From: an uncultured Collinsella sp.
GTDB taxonomy: Bacteria; Actinomycetota; Coriobacteriia; Coriobacteriales; Coriobacteriaceae
Length of the DNA: 14,538 bases
Assembly (NCBI GenBank): GCA_900549195.1
Contig: URNK01000025.1
Coordinates: forward strand, 1 to 14,538
Direction of reading: 5' to 3'
The translations under genes were made by a program, and so were the position numbers. Shown here one piece after another: positions 1 through 6,507 of this stretch. The notes beneath the pieces are model-generated. The model was given only the letters and a program-made list of their open reading frames with translations. It searched no databases and was not told where the DNA came from. How positions within the stretch are numbered: the stretch's first letter is position 1; each line of letters begins with the position of its first letter.

Positions 1-642
1 CTGCGGCACGCCGCCGCTGACCTGCGCGGCGGGGAAGAGTACAGCTACGGCAAAGTTGAACGGCTCTTTGCCCGTGTAGGTGCCGGCGGCACGGGCATCG
101 TCGGTCAGGAGCTGTGATGCCCCGACCAGCGCGGCAGCGTAGGTAGGGTCGTCGACCAGTGCTGGCTCCGGTGCTTGGTCGAGCATAGCGCGGATGGCCC
201 CGACGGCGTCCTCGCGCTTGACCTCCCACGCGCGGTGCGTAATGCCCGCGGGGTCGGTGACGGCGTAGAGCGACGCGCCCTCTTTGGCGGCGCCCAGGAT
301 GATATCCATGACGGGTGAGGCCTCGTAGGCGAGCGACACGGGACGAGGCTGAACTTTGAGTTCGGCGATCGCGTGCGCAGCGGCGGCCACGTCAGCGCTG
401 GCAACGCCCTTGCCGCCCGCAAGTACACTCGTCGGGCAGATCGCCACGACACCTGTTACGCGCCCCGGCTCGCCCGAGCATTCGTACACGTAATACGCCG
501 CACCCGGGTCCTTGAGCATCAGGTCATCGGCAATGGCTCCGCGCAGAGCATCGTTGCCGCTCAGGATGCTGCCCATTGCAGGCAGCGCCTCGAGCACGCG
601 GTCCTGAGCCGGGCGGATGCAGGGAAACGGAAGTGCTTTCAT
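1..642 (-). CDS. DUF1015-family protein, partial (C-terminus beyond window edge)
   Basis: The frame is open from ATG 642 to the window edge, giving 214 residues without a stop. The start has an upstream AGGA about 8 bases away. The N-terminus MKALPFPCIRP resembles the 'PFKAIRP' opening of DUF1015 proteins. Other matches are a YYVYECSGEPGRVTGVVA stretch (like YYIY…RTGIVA) and FNFAVAVLFPAAQV (like FNYFLAVLFPHDQL). DUF1015 genes often sit beside serA/serC, which fits here. The molecular function of the family is not established. The usual GHHR-type motif before the FN-AVLFP stretch is not present; TDDARAAG stands at about that place, so this copy looks divergent. It lies 39 bases downstream of the M20 peptidase gene and is probably co-transcribed with it. 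The family call rests on remembered motifs only. Confidence 0.6.
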   Translation of the reverse strand, partial: MKALPFPCIRPAQDRVLEALPAMGSILSGNDALRGAIADDLMLKDPGAAYYVYECSGEPGRVTGVVAICPTSVLAGGKGVASADVAAAAHAIAELKVQPRPVSLAYEASPVMDIILGAAKEGASLYAVTDPAGITHRAWEVKREDAVGAIRAMLDQAPEPALVDDPTYAAALVGASQLLTDDARAAGTYTGKEPFNFAVAVLFPAAQVSGGVPQ

Positions 643-681
643 GGGCGGTCCTAACGCACGAGTCGGTTTGTTCGCGGCTTA

Positions 682-1902
682 TTATGCCCCAACTTGGCCG
701 CTCGCGTCCCAGAGCACGTTATCGGCGAGCGCGATCAGCACCTGCTGACAACGAACGATATCGGCATGGGGCACATATTCGTTGGGCTTGTGCGCGAGCG
801 CGAGCGACCCGGGACCGTAGCTCATGCAATTGCGGTTACCTGTCTTGCCGGCAATGACAGCGGTGTCGGTGTAGCCGGTAAAGAAGCCGACGGTTGTGTC
901 CGCCCCCGTCACGTCATCGGCGACACGCTTGAGCGCGGCTAGAAGAGGAGAGCTTGGATCGCGCTCGATAGCGGGGCGGTCGCCTGTCACGGTGTAGCTT
1001 CCATGGCAGCCGGGGACCGCGGCTTCGGCAACGGCGATGGCCTGCTCTACCATGCGCATCGCGGCGGCCGTATCGGTCGGCGGGGTCAGGCGCATGTCGA
1101 CCCAGACTTTGGCGCGGTCGGGCACGACATAGGGGCGATATCCGCCCTCGATTTGGCCAAACGTGATGGTCGAAGGCCCCAGCTCATCGTGCGCGGGCAG
1201 CGCCACAAACGCGCGACGGAGCGAACACACGACCTCGGCCATGGCGGCGACGGCATCCGCGCCCTTCCACGGCTGGCTCGCATGCGCCGTTACGCCAGCC
1301 ATTTCAATCTCGAACCACGTGCGCCCCTTGTGCGCCACCTGGATCTGTCCGTCGGTGGGTTCGGTGTCCAGCACCCATTCACGCGAGCCGACCCAGCCGG
1401 CATCGATCGCGGCCTCTGAGCCGCGCATAAAGTCCTCCTCGTCGACCGAGCAAATGAGTGAGAAGCCACGGCGGGGCAGCTCGCCTTCTGCCGCCACGCG
1501 CTCGAGCGTATGGACCAGTGCGGCAATGGCGCAGGCCAGGCCACCCTTCATATCGCAGGCACCGCGGCCATAGAGTTTATCGTTGCGCACGATCGCTCCG
1601 AGCGGCGGAATGTCCGCGTCCCAGCCATCGCCCAGCATAACGGTATCCATATGGCAGATATAGACGAGCCGTGGCTCGTCGCTCAGTCCCGGCACGGTGA
1701 CCATAAGGTTGCGGCGCCCGGGGAGTGCTTCGAGCTCTGCAATTTGCACGGCATCGAGTACCGGATGGCTCAGCTGCGCTAACCGTTCCTCAACCAACGC
1801 TTTGATATAGCGTTCAATCTCGCCCTCATACGCACCTGGGTCGGAACTGTCGATCCGCACGAGTCCTTGCGTAAGCCGCCAAGCAAAATCTGTATCAACC
1901 AT
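682..1902 (-). CDS. M20-family metallopeptidase (ArgE/DapE/CPG2-like)
   Basis: The protein has 406 residues from ATG 1902, which follows a GAGGT ribosome binding site. The frame stays open to 2049, but the extra 49 residues look non-coding and overlap the terminator. The M20 zinc-site motifs are in order: HMDTV with H84 and D86, GRGACDMKGG with bridging D117, DEED with catalytic E155 and metal E156, D179 in LDTEPTD, and AHKP with H371. VTAHASQPWKGADAV near residue 204 belongs to the dimerisation domain. Family members hydrolyse acyl-amino acids, succinyl-diaminopimelate or peptides in the cytoplasm; the substrate cannot be read from sequence. The length and single domain fit an ArgE/DapE-like amidohydrolase. 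The gene lies downstream of the serA terminator with its own promoter candidate, and probably forms a two-gene unit with the DUF1015 gene. Confidence 0.88.
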   Translation of the reverse strand: MVDTDFAWRLTQGLVRIDSSDPGAYEGEIERYIKALVEERLAQLSHPVLDAVQIAELEALPGRRNLMVTVPGLSDEPRLVYICHMDTVMLGDGWDADIPPLGAIVRNDKLYGRGACDMKGGLACAIAALVHTLERVAAEGELPRRGFSLICSVDEEDFMRGSEAAIDAGWVGSREWVLDTEPTDGQIQVAHKGRTWFEIEMAGVTAHASQPWKGADAVAAMAEVVCSLRRAFVALPAHDELGPSTITFGQIEGGYRPYVVPDRAKVWVDMRLTPPTDTAAAMRMVEQAIAVAEAAVPGCHGSYTVTGDRPAIERDPSSPLLAALKRVADDVTGADTTVGFFTGYTDTAVIAGKTGNRNCMSYGPGSLALAHKPNEYVPHADIVRCQQVLIALADNVLWDASGQVGA

Positions 1903-1928
1903 AGGCACCTCACAGATAGTTAGGTCAA

Positions 1929-1943
1929 CATACAGATTGTATG
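1929..1943 (-). promoter_or_regulatory. Inverted repeat over a candidate -10 of the M20 peptidase gene
   Basis: CATACA-GAT-TGTATG is a perfect 6-base inverted repeat. On the minus strand it overlaps TACAAT (1941–1936), a good -10 hexamer about 34 bases before the start codon. No convincing -35 is visible at 16–18 bases. A repressor or activator site is plausible, but the repeat is short enough to arise by chance. Confidence 0.3.
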
Positions 1944-1980
1944 CCAAGAAGCGGCTCAGTGCATTTAATGGAGTGCTCAC

Positions 1981-2016
1981 AAAAACGGGGGCGCCTCTCG
2001 TGCGAAAGGCGCCCCC
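1981..2016 (-). terminator. Rho-independent terminator after serA
   Basis: GGGGGCGCCT (1987–1996) and AGGCGCCCCC (2007–2016) form a perfect 10-base-pair GC-rich stem with a 10-base loop. On the minus strand the stem is followed by G then TTTTT (1985–1981). It lies 64 bases past the serA stop and separates the serine genes from the M20 peptidase gene. Confidence 0.88.
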
Positions 2017-2034
2017 GCGGGCATTCAATGTCAG

Positions 2035-2067
2035 TGACGGGCAGGCCACATGGGGAACTGCCCGTCA
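2035..2067 (-). repeat. Second hairpin between serA and its terminator
   Basis: TGACGGGCAG (2035–2044) and CTGCCCGTCA (2058–2067) form a perfect 10-base-pair stem with a 13-base loop, just after the serA stop. It has no T run, so it is probably not a terminator alone. It may protect the mRNA 3' end or assist the terminator downstream. Confidence 0.5.
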
Positions 2068-2079
2068 TATCAGCCGGCG

Positions 2080-3243
2080 CTATTTGATTACGCGCACGCG
2101 ATACATCGACGGAATCTGCTTGAGCGCCTCGATGGTGCTGCTGTCCAGGTGCTCGTCGGTGTCGAACATGGTGTAGGCGTTCTCGCCGGCAGACTCGTTG
2201 GTCATACGCTGCACGTTGGCGTTGTCCTTGGCCAGGATCGCCGTGATCTGGCCGATCATGTTGGGCACGTTGGCATGCAGGCAGGCAATGCGGCTTGCGG
2301 CGCGCGCCTTGCCCATGCTGCAGGCGGGGTAGTTGACGCTGTGCGCGATGTTGCCGTTCTCCAGGTAATCCTTGAGCTCGCTGATGGCCATGTCGGCGCA
2401 GTTGGCCTCGGCCTCGCCGGTGCCTGCGCCCGAGTGCGTGGTGATAAACGTGTTGGGCATCTTGACGGTCTTGGGCGTGGCAAAGTCGCAGCTAAACCAG
2501 CTGAGCTTGCCCTCGCGCAGGGCGGCGTCAACGGCGTCCTCGTCAATGATGGTCTCGCGTGCGTAGTTGATGAGCACGGCGTCCGGGGCCAGCAGGTTAA
2601 TCTGCTCGGTGCTGATCATGCCGATGGTGTCGGCCTTGCTGGGCACGTGCACCGTGAGGTAATCACAGCCGCGGCAGAGATCTTCGAGCGTGCCCACGCG
2701 CTGCACCTCGCGGCTCAGCACCCACGCGTGCTCAACGGAAATGAACGGGTCGTAGCCGTAGACATCCATGCCCAGATCGACGCAGGCGTTGGCGACCTTG
2801 GAGCCCACGTTGCCCAGGCCGATGACGCCGATGCGCTTGCCCTTGAGCTCGCGGCCCACAAAGGCCTTCTTGGCTTTCTCGGCATCGACCTGGATCTCGG
2901 GGTCGTCGGCGTTGTCGCGCACCCAGTTCATCGATTGCACCACGCCGCGGCTCGAGAGCACCAGCATGCCTAGGACGAGCTCCTTAACGGCGTTGCTGTT
3001 GGCACCGGGGGAGTTAAAGACGACGACGCCCTTCTTGGCGTACTCCTCGACGGGGATGTTGTTGACGCCGGCGCCGCAGCGGGCGATGGCGCGGATGCCC
3101 TCGGGCAGCTCGTAGCCGTGCAGGTCAGTCGAGCGCATCAGAATGGCGTCGGCCTCTTCGGCGGTGCTCACAAATTCGTAGCCCTCGCCAAACTCGACTT
3201 TGCCGTCTTTGGTGATGTCGTCGATGGTCTTAATCTTACGCAT
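2080..3243 (-). CDS. serA: D-3-phosphoglycerate dehydrogenase with ACT domain
   Basis: SerA oxidises 3-phosphoglycerate to 3-phosphohydroxypyruvate with NAD, the first step of serine synthesis. The 387-residue product has the D-2-hydroxyacid dehydrogenase fold. The NAD site GLGNVG is at 142–147, with an acidic D165 after the second strand. NYARETIID carries the substrate/catalytic R229, and TTHSGAGT carries catalytic H270. The classic DVxxxEP segment with its glutamate is replaced by CDFATPKTV; I recall similar replacements in other short SerA proteins. Residues about 326–387 form an ACT domain, the usual place of serine feedback binding. The start is set by AAGGAG about 7 bases before ATG 3243. 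The gene is 69 bases downstream of serC and surely in one operon with it. Confidence 0.94.
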   Translation of the reverse strand: MRKIKTIDDITKDGKVEFGEGYEFVSTAEEADAILMRSTDLHGYELPEGIRAIARCGAGVNNIPVEEYAKKGVVVFNSPGANSNAVKELVLGMLVLSSRGVVQSMNWVRDNADDPEIQVDAEKAKKAFVGRELKGKRIGVIGLGNVGSKVANACVDLGMDVYGYDPFISVEHAWVLSREVQRVGTLEDLCRGCDYLTVHVPSKADTIGMISTEQINLLAPDAVLINYARETIIDEDAVDAALREGKLSWFSCDFATPKTVKMPNTFITTHSGAGTGEAEANCADMAISELKDYLENGNIAHSVNYPACSMGKARAASRIACLHANVPNMIGQITAILAKDNANVQRMTNESAGENAYTMFDTDEHLDSSTIEALKQIPSMYRVRVIK

Positions 3244-3312
3244 GAAAAACTCCTTAGCAGGTTTGGTTTAAACAGGTGGTTTGAAGTGGCTGGTCGGCCC
3301 GCGCGTTGCGGG

Positions 3313-4437
3313 CTAGTTAGATCGCGGACTCAAACTATGCTGCGCTTCGAAGTCCTTCATGTACGAGGCCAGTGCCTGCACATCTTCCATGGTTACGGCG
3401 TTGTAGACGCTGGCGCGCATGCCGCCCACCAGGCGATGGCCTTTGACGTTTTGAATCTGGTGCTCGGCCGCGCCTGCGACAAAGGCCGCGTCGAGGTCGG
3501 CGTCGCCGGTGCGGAAGGTGACGTTGGCGATGGAGCGGCTGTCGGCCTGTGCGGTGCCATGGAACAGCACACTGTGCTCGAGCAGGTCGTAGAGCAGGTT
3601 GGCCTTGGCCCAGTTGCGCTCGGCCATGGCGGCAAGTCCGCCGGTCTCCTCGACCCAGCGGAACACCTTGCCGCACACGTAGATGCCAAAGGTGTTGGGC
3701 GTGTTGAGCATGGAGCCCTTGGCGGCCTGGGTCTTAAGGTCCATGTACTGCGGCGTCTGCGCAAAGGCGGGGCCATCTGCGATGAGGTCGTCGCGCACGA
3801 TGACCACGGTCACGCCCGCGGCACCGGCGTTTTTCTGAGCGCCGGCGTAGATGAGTCCGTAGCGCTCAACGTTGAGCGGCTGCGACAGAAAGCAGCTCGA
3901 GACATCGGCGACCAGCGGTACATCGCCGCAATCGGGCAGCTCGTGGTACATGGTGCCAAAGATGGTATTGTTCTGGCAGATGTAGACGTAGTCGAGCCCG
4001 CCGCCCGCGGCCTCGGCGGCAATGCGCGCGTTGATGTCGGCCATGTTGGGGATGCGGTCGAAGTTGGTGTCCTCGGAGCTCGCGAGCAGCACGGCATCGC
4101 CGTACTTGGCGGCCTCTTTGTACGCCTTGTTGGCAAAGTTGCCGGTCACGACGTAGCCGGCGCGGCCGCGGCGCATGAGGTTCATCGGGATGCCCGCAAA
4201 CTGCAACGTGGCGCCGCCCTGCAAAAACAGAACACGGTAGTTGTCCGGGATGCTCAGCAGGCGGCGCAGGGTTGCCTCGGCGTCGTCGATGATCTGCTGG
4301 TACATGCTAGATCGATGGCTCATCTCGAGCACGGACATGCCGCAACCGCGGTAGTCCATCATCTCGTCGGCGATCTCGGCGAGCACGCTTGTGGGCAGTG
4401 CGGCCGGGCCAGCTGAGAAGTTGTGCACACGTGCCAT
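3313..4437 (-). CDS. serC: Phosphoserine aminotransferase
   Basis: SerC is a class-V, PLP-dependent aminotransferase. It turns 3-phosphohydroxypyruvate and glutamate into phosphoserine and 2-oxoglutarate, the second step of serine synthesis. The 374-residue length is near the family norm of about 360. The N-terminus HNFSAGPAALP is the SerC signature. EMSHRS at 38–43 and FLQGGATLQF at 71–80 bind phosphate and cofactor. The PLP lysine is K202 in IYAGAQKNAG, and D178 in VADVSS contacts the pyridine ring. The gene has a GAGGGGG stretch upstream of ATG 4437 and is first in the serC-serA unit. SerB is not in the window. Confidence 0.95.
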   Translation of the reverse strand: MARVHNFSAGPAALPTSVLAEIADEMMDYRGCGMSVLEMSHRSSMYQQIIDDAEATLRRLLSIPDNYRVLFLQGGATLQFAGIPMNLMRRGRAGYVVTGNFANKAYKEAAKYGDAVLLASSEDTNFDRIPNMADINARIAAEAAGGGLDYVYICQNNTIFGTMYHELPDCGDVPLVADVSSCFLSQPLNVERYGLIYAGAQKNAGAAGVTVVIVRDDLIADGPAFAQTPQYMDLKTQAAKGSMLNTPNTFGIYVCGKVFRWVEETGGLAAMAERNWAKANLLYDLLEHSVLFHGTAQADSRSIANVTFRTGDADLDAAFVAGAAEHQIQNVKGHRLVGGMRASVYNAVTMEDVQALASYMKDFEAQHSLSPRSN

Positions 4438-4459
4438 CTTCTAGTTCCCCCTCGTAGTC

Positions 4460-4482
4460 GTTTGAACGTTCGGGATACTTTA
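4460..4482 (-). promoter_or_regulatory. Candidate serC promoter (-10 region)
   Basis: On the minus strand TGTGCTAAAGT precedes serC by about 40 bases. It reads as an extended -10 (TG-N-TAAAGT). No clear -35 is seen 17 bases upstream. This is a weak call based on position and one hexamer. Confidence 0.28.
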
Positions 4483-4570
4483 GCACAGTGGAGCGCCAGG
4501 CGCGACCGCATCACGGTAAAACTCGAGTGCGCCGCTATGATTTACAGGATGGTTACATGGGGGAGGGGCC

Positions 4571-4744
4571 TTATCTGATGGCTCGTATCCGATCTGCCTC
4601 GGCTTTTGCTTGCTTCCAAGGACGCACACGACCGTTGGTGAGGTCGTCATAACCATGAGCGATGGTACGTTGAATGTGATCTTCGCGTTCCTGAATGGTA
4701 GTTAGCGCGCGCGTCTGATCAGAAATAGGCTTTACGACAGGCAT
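4571..4744 (-). CDS. Small antitoxin-like protein (Phd/YefM-like N-terminus), no visible toxin
   Basis: The start is ATG 4744, chosen because AAGGAG lies 7 bases upstream; an in-frame ATG at 4768 has no such site. The 57-residue product opens with MPVVKPISDQTRAL, like the 'IKPISDLRN' start of Phd/YefM antitoxins. It continues with GYDDLTNGRVRPWKQAKAEADRI, like the end of short type II antitoxins. It is shorter than a full Phd/YefM protein (about 80 residues), so it may be trimmed. In a normal pair the toxin gene follows directly, but the 133 bases between here and serC hold no RelE/ParE-like frame. A palindrome upstream fits autoregulation. Antitoxin family membership is a resemblance, not a firm assignment. 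Confidence 0.45.
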   Translation of the reverse strand: MPVVKPISDQTRALTTIQEREDHIQRTIAHGYDDLTNGRVRPWKQAKAEADRIRAIR

Positions 4745-4756
4745 ACGAAACTCCTT

Positions 4757-4784
4757 ACATAGAAGCATGTGTATAACTCTATGT
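4757..4784 (-). promoter_or_regulatory. Inverted repeat upstream of the antitoxin-like gene (possible operator)
   Basis: ACATAGA (4757–4763) and TCTATGT (4778–4784) are perfect 7-base arms with a 14-base spacer. The repeat lies next to the ribosome binding site of the small gene, and TTATAC in the spacer (minus strand) could be a -10. Antitoxins commonly bind such palindromes to repress their own operon. Confidence 0.33.
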
Positions 4785-5051
4785 TGAATATAGCGGAGGG
4801 TGGCGTTGGGCGTGTGCGTGCCTGCATTCGTAAGCGCGGTTGTCTGGCAAGTTTGATTTGGGGCGACCTCGTTAAAGTTTCTAAGCTGCGAAAATGACCG
4901 TTAACCGGATTAAATTTTGTTGCTCAACATTTGACACTCTGGGCGTGGTAACTTTTTTACCAACAGGTATGATTATTGTCATGTGCGCCGCGCCTGCCCG
5001 CCGGGTTGCGGCGCACTTGTGACAGCCTTTGACACCCTTGGAGCGTGTACT
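4785..5051 (+). promoter_or_regulatory. Intergenic leader of the BREX operon (promoter not resolved)
   Basis: No gene is visible here. The sequence is locally AT-richer than its surroundings at 4900–4980. TTTGACAC occurs twice (4930–4937 and 5028–5035); each contains the -35 consensus TTGACA, but neither has a good -10 at 16–18 bases. TATGAT at 4968–4973 is a good -10 without a matching -35. TGGTAA-N5-TTACCA (4946–4962) is a small palindrome between them. The BREX promoter is most likely in this stretch, and its exact position is open. No BrxR-like regulator gene is present. Confidence 0.4.
4977..5024 (+). repeat. Long hairpin in the brxA leader
   Basis: GTGCGCCGC (4983–4991) and GCGGCGCAC (5008–5016) are perfect 9-base arms around a 16-base loop. 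After a small internal bulge the stem continues with TGTCA (4977–4981) and TGACA (5020–5024). No T run follows on either strand, so it is not an ordinary terminator. It could be an operator or a structured 5' leader of the brxA mRNA. Confidence 0.55.
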
Positions 5052-5076
5052 GTGGATGTAACCACAAAAAGCGTTC

Positions 5077-5086
5077 GGGGGGGGGG
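5077..5086 (+). repeat. Ten-base G homopolymer at the start of brxA (candidate phase-variable tract)
   Basis: Ten consecutive G bases end in the first G of the GTG that opens the brxA frame. With nine G the brxA frame would connect to GTG 5052, which has GGAG 8 bases upstream (5040–5043). That would add the residues MDVTTKSVRGG before the BrxA core. With ten G the upstream frame runs out of register. Long G runs are classic slipped-strand mutation sites. Confidence 0.7.
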
Positions 5087-5736
5087 TGCTCACCCGCGAG
5101 CAATTCCTCCCGCATGAGATGCGCATCGTCGCTGCCCTTCGTATGCAGGGCGCAAGCGACGAGCAGGTCATTGTACGCGTAAAGAGCGAGAACCTCTTTC
5201 AATATCCCACGGAGCGCATGGTCGCCAACCGCGCAACCGTGTGCCTTCGCCGCCTTGACGCCATGGTGCCCACGGACGCCGTATGCGCCGCGCGCGGCAT
5301 CGACCCCAAAACCGCCGTCGAGGCTGCGTCATCCCTAACCAGGCTCATGGCATCCGGCACTCCCACGCAGGCGGACCAGGCCATCTTCTACAGCATGATC
5401 TGCCGCTACGATATCGTGCGCGAGCTCGTGCTCGACGAGGTAGGGGAGCGCCTACAAAACTTCGATTATGCCTTTACGGCGGTTGACCTCAACGCCTTTA
5501 TGACACGCTTTACCACGGAGTATCCGGACGCGGCCCGCTGGACTGAGGCCACGGTCAAGCGCATTAAGGGCTCGCTCCGCCAGACGCTCCGCCATGCCGG
5601 CCTTATCGGCGAGGGCCTGGGCCCGGAGTCCGAGCGCCTGTCACCACTCTTCCTCGATTCCGATGTCGAGCGAGCCTTGGTTCAGCTGGGCGAGCAGTCG
5701 CTTATCGCGGCCCTTACCGGCAGGGCGGTGATGTAG
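5086..5736 (+). CDS. brxA: BREX protein BrxA (DUF1819)
   Basis: BrxA is the small first protein of type 1 BREX operons. It has a NusB-like fold and binds DNA; its exact role in defence is unsettled. The 216-residue product carries the family opening LTREQFLPHEMRIVA, then ENLFQYPTERM, and the later IFYSMICRYDIVRELVLDEV segment. TVKRIKGSLRQTLRHAGLI near residues 155–173 is the typical C-terminal helix pair. The start shown is GTG 5086 at the end of the G10 run, the only in-frame start before the core. It has no properly spaced ribosome binding site, and family members usually have several more residues ahead of the LTRE-like segment. The true start is probably GTG 5052, out of frame in this assembly. 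brxB starts one base after the stop. Confidence 0.88.
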   Translation: MLTREQFLPHEMRIVAALRMQGASDEQVIVRVKSENLFQYPTERMVANRATVCLRRLDAMVPTDAVCAARGIDPKTAVEAASSLTRLMASGTPTQADQAIFYSMICRYDIVRELVLDEVGERLQNFDYAFTAVDLNAFMTRFTTEYPDAARWTEATVKRIKGSLRQTLRHAGLIGEGLGPESERLSPLFLDSDVERALVQLGEQSLIAALTGRAVM

Positions 5737-5737
5737 C

Positions 5738-6430
5738 GTGGCTCCCGTCAAAAGCGCCGTCGACCCTGTTATCACCCCGGCGACCGATCTCACCACCAAT
5801 ATCGGCATCCATTCCCGCAAGAGCGTCGTGGCGGCGCATGCCCGCTCCAAGCGCGCCTGTCAGGAATTTGAGCGCCGTGCGCAGCTTCTGCGCGAGTGCC
5901 TGTGCAGCGAGGACTTTTTGGCCAACAAGGGCATAGGCAATGAGATCGGCTTCCACACCTTTTGCTATGACCCCGCGCTGGAGTTTGAGGCGCGTGCATT
6001 ATTTGACACCCTTTCACGCGATGCCGAGGCCGACAAGCTTCCGTGCACGCTCAAGGTCGTGAACCTTTACGACGCCGTGCTGGCAATTCTCGAAAAGCGC
6101 CGTGTCCTTAAGGCCATCCCACGCCAAGAGGAGCGCCGCGGTACCCAGCGCGTGCTCGAGGACGTGGCCAAGTTCGCCTCGCCCGAGAAAGTCGCCGCGT
6201 ACATCCTTGAGCAGACCGAGCCGCACGCGCCTGGGGACGTCGTTCTCCTCACCGGCGCGGGCGAGGTCTTCCCATTCTTTCGCATGCACACGCTTCTCCA
6301 CTGCATGCTTGCGGATTTTGATGAGGTGCCTGTGGTTGCCACCTATCCGGGCAGTTTCAACGGCTCTTCTTTCCAGCTCTTTAACCGCCTGCCAGCCGAT
6401 AACTACTACCGCGCCATCGATATCTCGTAA
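5738..6430 (+). CDS. brxB: BREX protein BrxB (DUF1788)
   Basis: BrxB is a core cytoplasmic BREX component without a known enzymatic activity. The family pattern is clear: FLANKGIGNEIGFHTFCYDP near residues 60–79, KVVNLYDAVLAILE, GDVVLLTGAGEVFPFFRMHTLL, VPVVATYPGSFNG, and the ending LPADNYYRAIDIS. The length of 230 residues is a little above the usual 200. The first 40 or so residues are not recognisable, so a start inside the frame is possible. The GTG at 5738 follows the brxA stop by one base, which implies translational coupling; the ribosome binding site is weak. A 77-base gap without obvious structure leads to brxC. Confidence 0.9.
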   Translation: MAPVKSAVDPVITPATDLTTNIGIHSRKSVVAAHARSKRACQEFERRAQLLRECLCSEDFLANKGIGNEIGFHTFCYDPALEFEARALFDTLSRDAEADKLPCTLKVVNLYDAVLAILEKRRVLKAIPRQEERRGTQRVLEDVAKFASPEKVAAYILEQTEPHAPGDVVLLTGAGEVFPFFRMHTLLHCMLADFDEVPVVATYPGSFNGSSFQLFNRLPADNYYRAIDIS

Positions 6431-6507
6431 GCACGGCTCCCCGCAGGCAAGTCCCTGCCGCCGGCAACAACCCTTTGCCATACGTTCCCAAACCCAAAGG
6501 AGCACCC

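Noticed and set aside
1903..2049. N-terminal extension of the M20 peptidase to ATG 2049
   Set aside because: It would run through the serA terminator and the promoter region, and ATG 1902 has a ribosome binding site and a typical M20 start.
2050..2973. 307-residue open frame on the plus strand opposite serA
   Set aside because: It mirrors serA codons, begins in the serA 3' hairpin region and has no ribosome binding site or domain pattern.
3295..3312. Small CCCGC/GCGGG hairpin after the serC stop
   Set aside because: The stem is short, has no T run, and serA follows closely with a good ribosome binding site; not supported as a terminator.
3118..4416. 432-residue open frame on the plus strand opposite serC
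   Set aside because: It is antisense to a fully convincing serC, low in complexity (G, A, V, H rich), and resembles no family. Long antisense frames are expected in GC-rich genes.
4931..4959. TTGACA at 4931 as a complete BREX promoter
   Set aside because: At a 17-base spacing the -10 would be TTTTTT, and the good TATGAT at 4968 is 31 bases away; only reported as an unresolved leader.
4881..5171. 96-residue minus-strand frame across the BREX leader
   Set aside because: It crosses the hairpin, the G tract and the brxA start, and has no ribosome binding site or familiar pattern.
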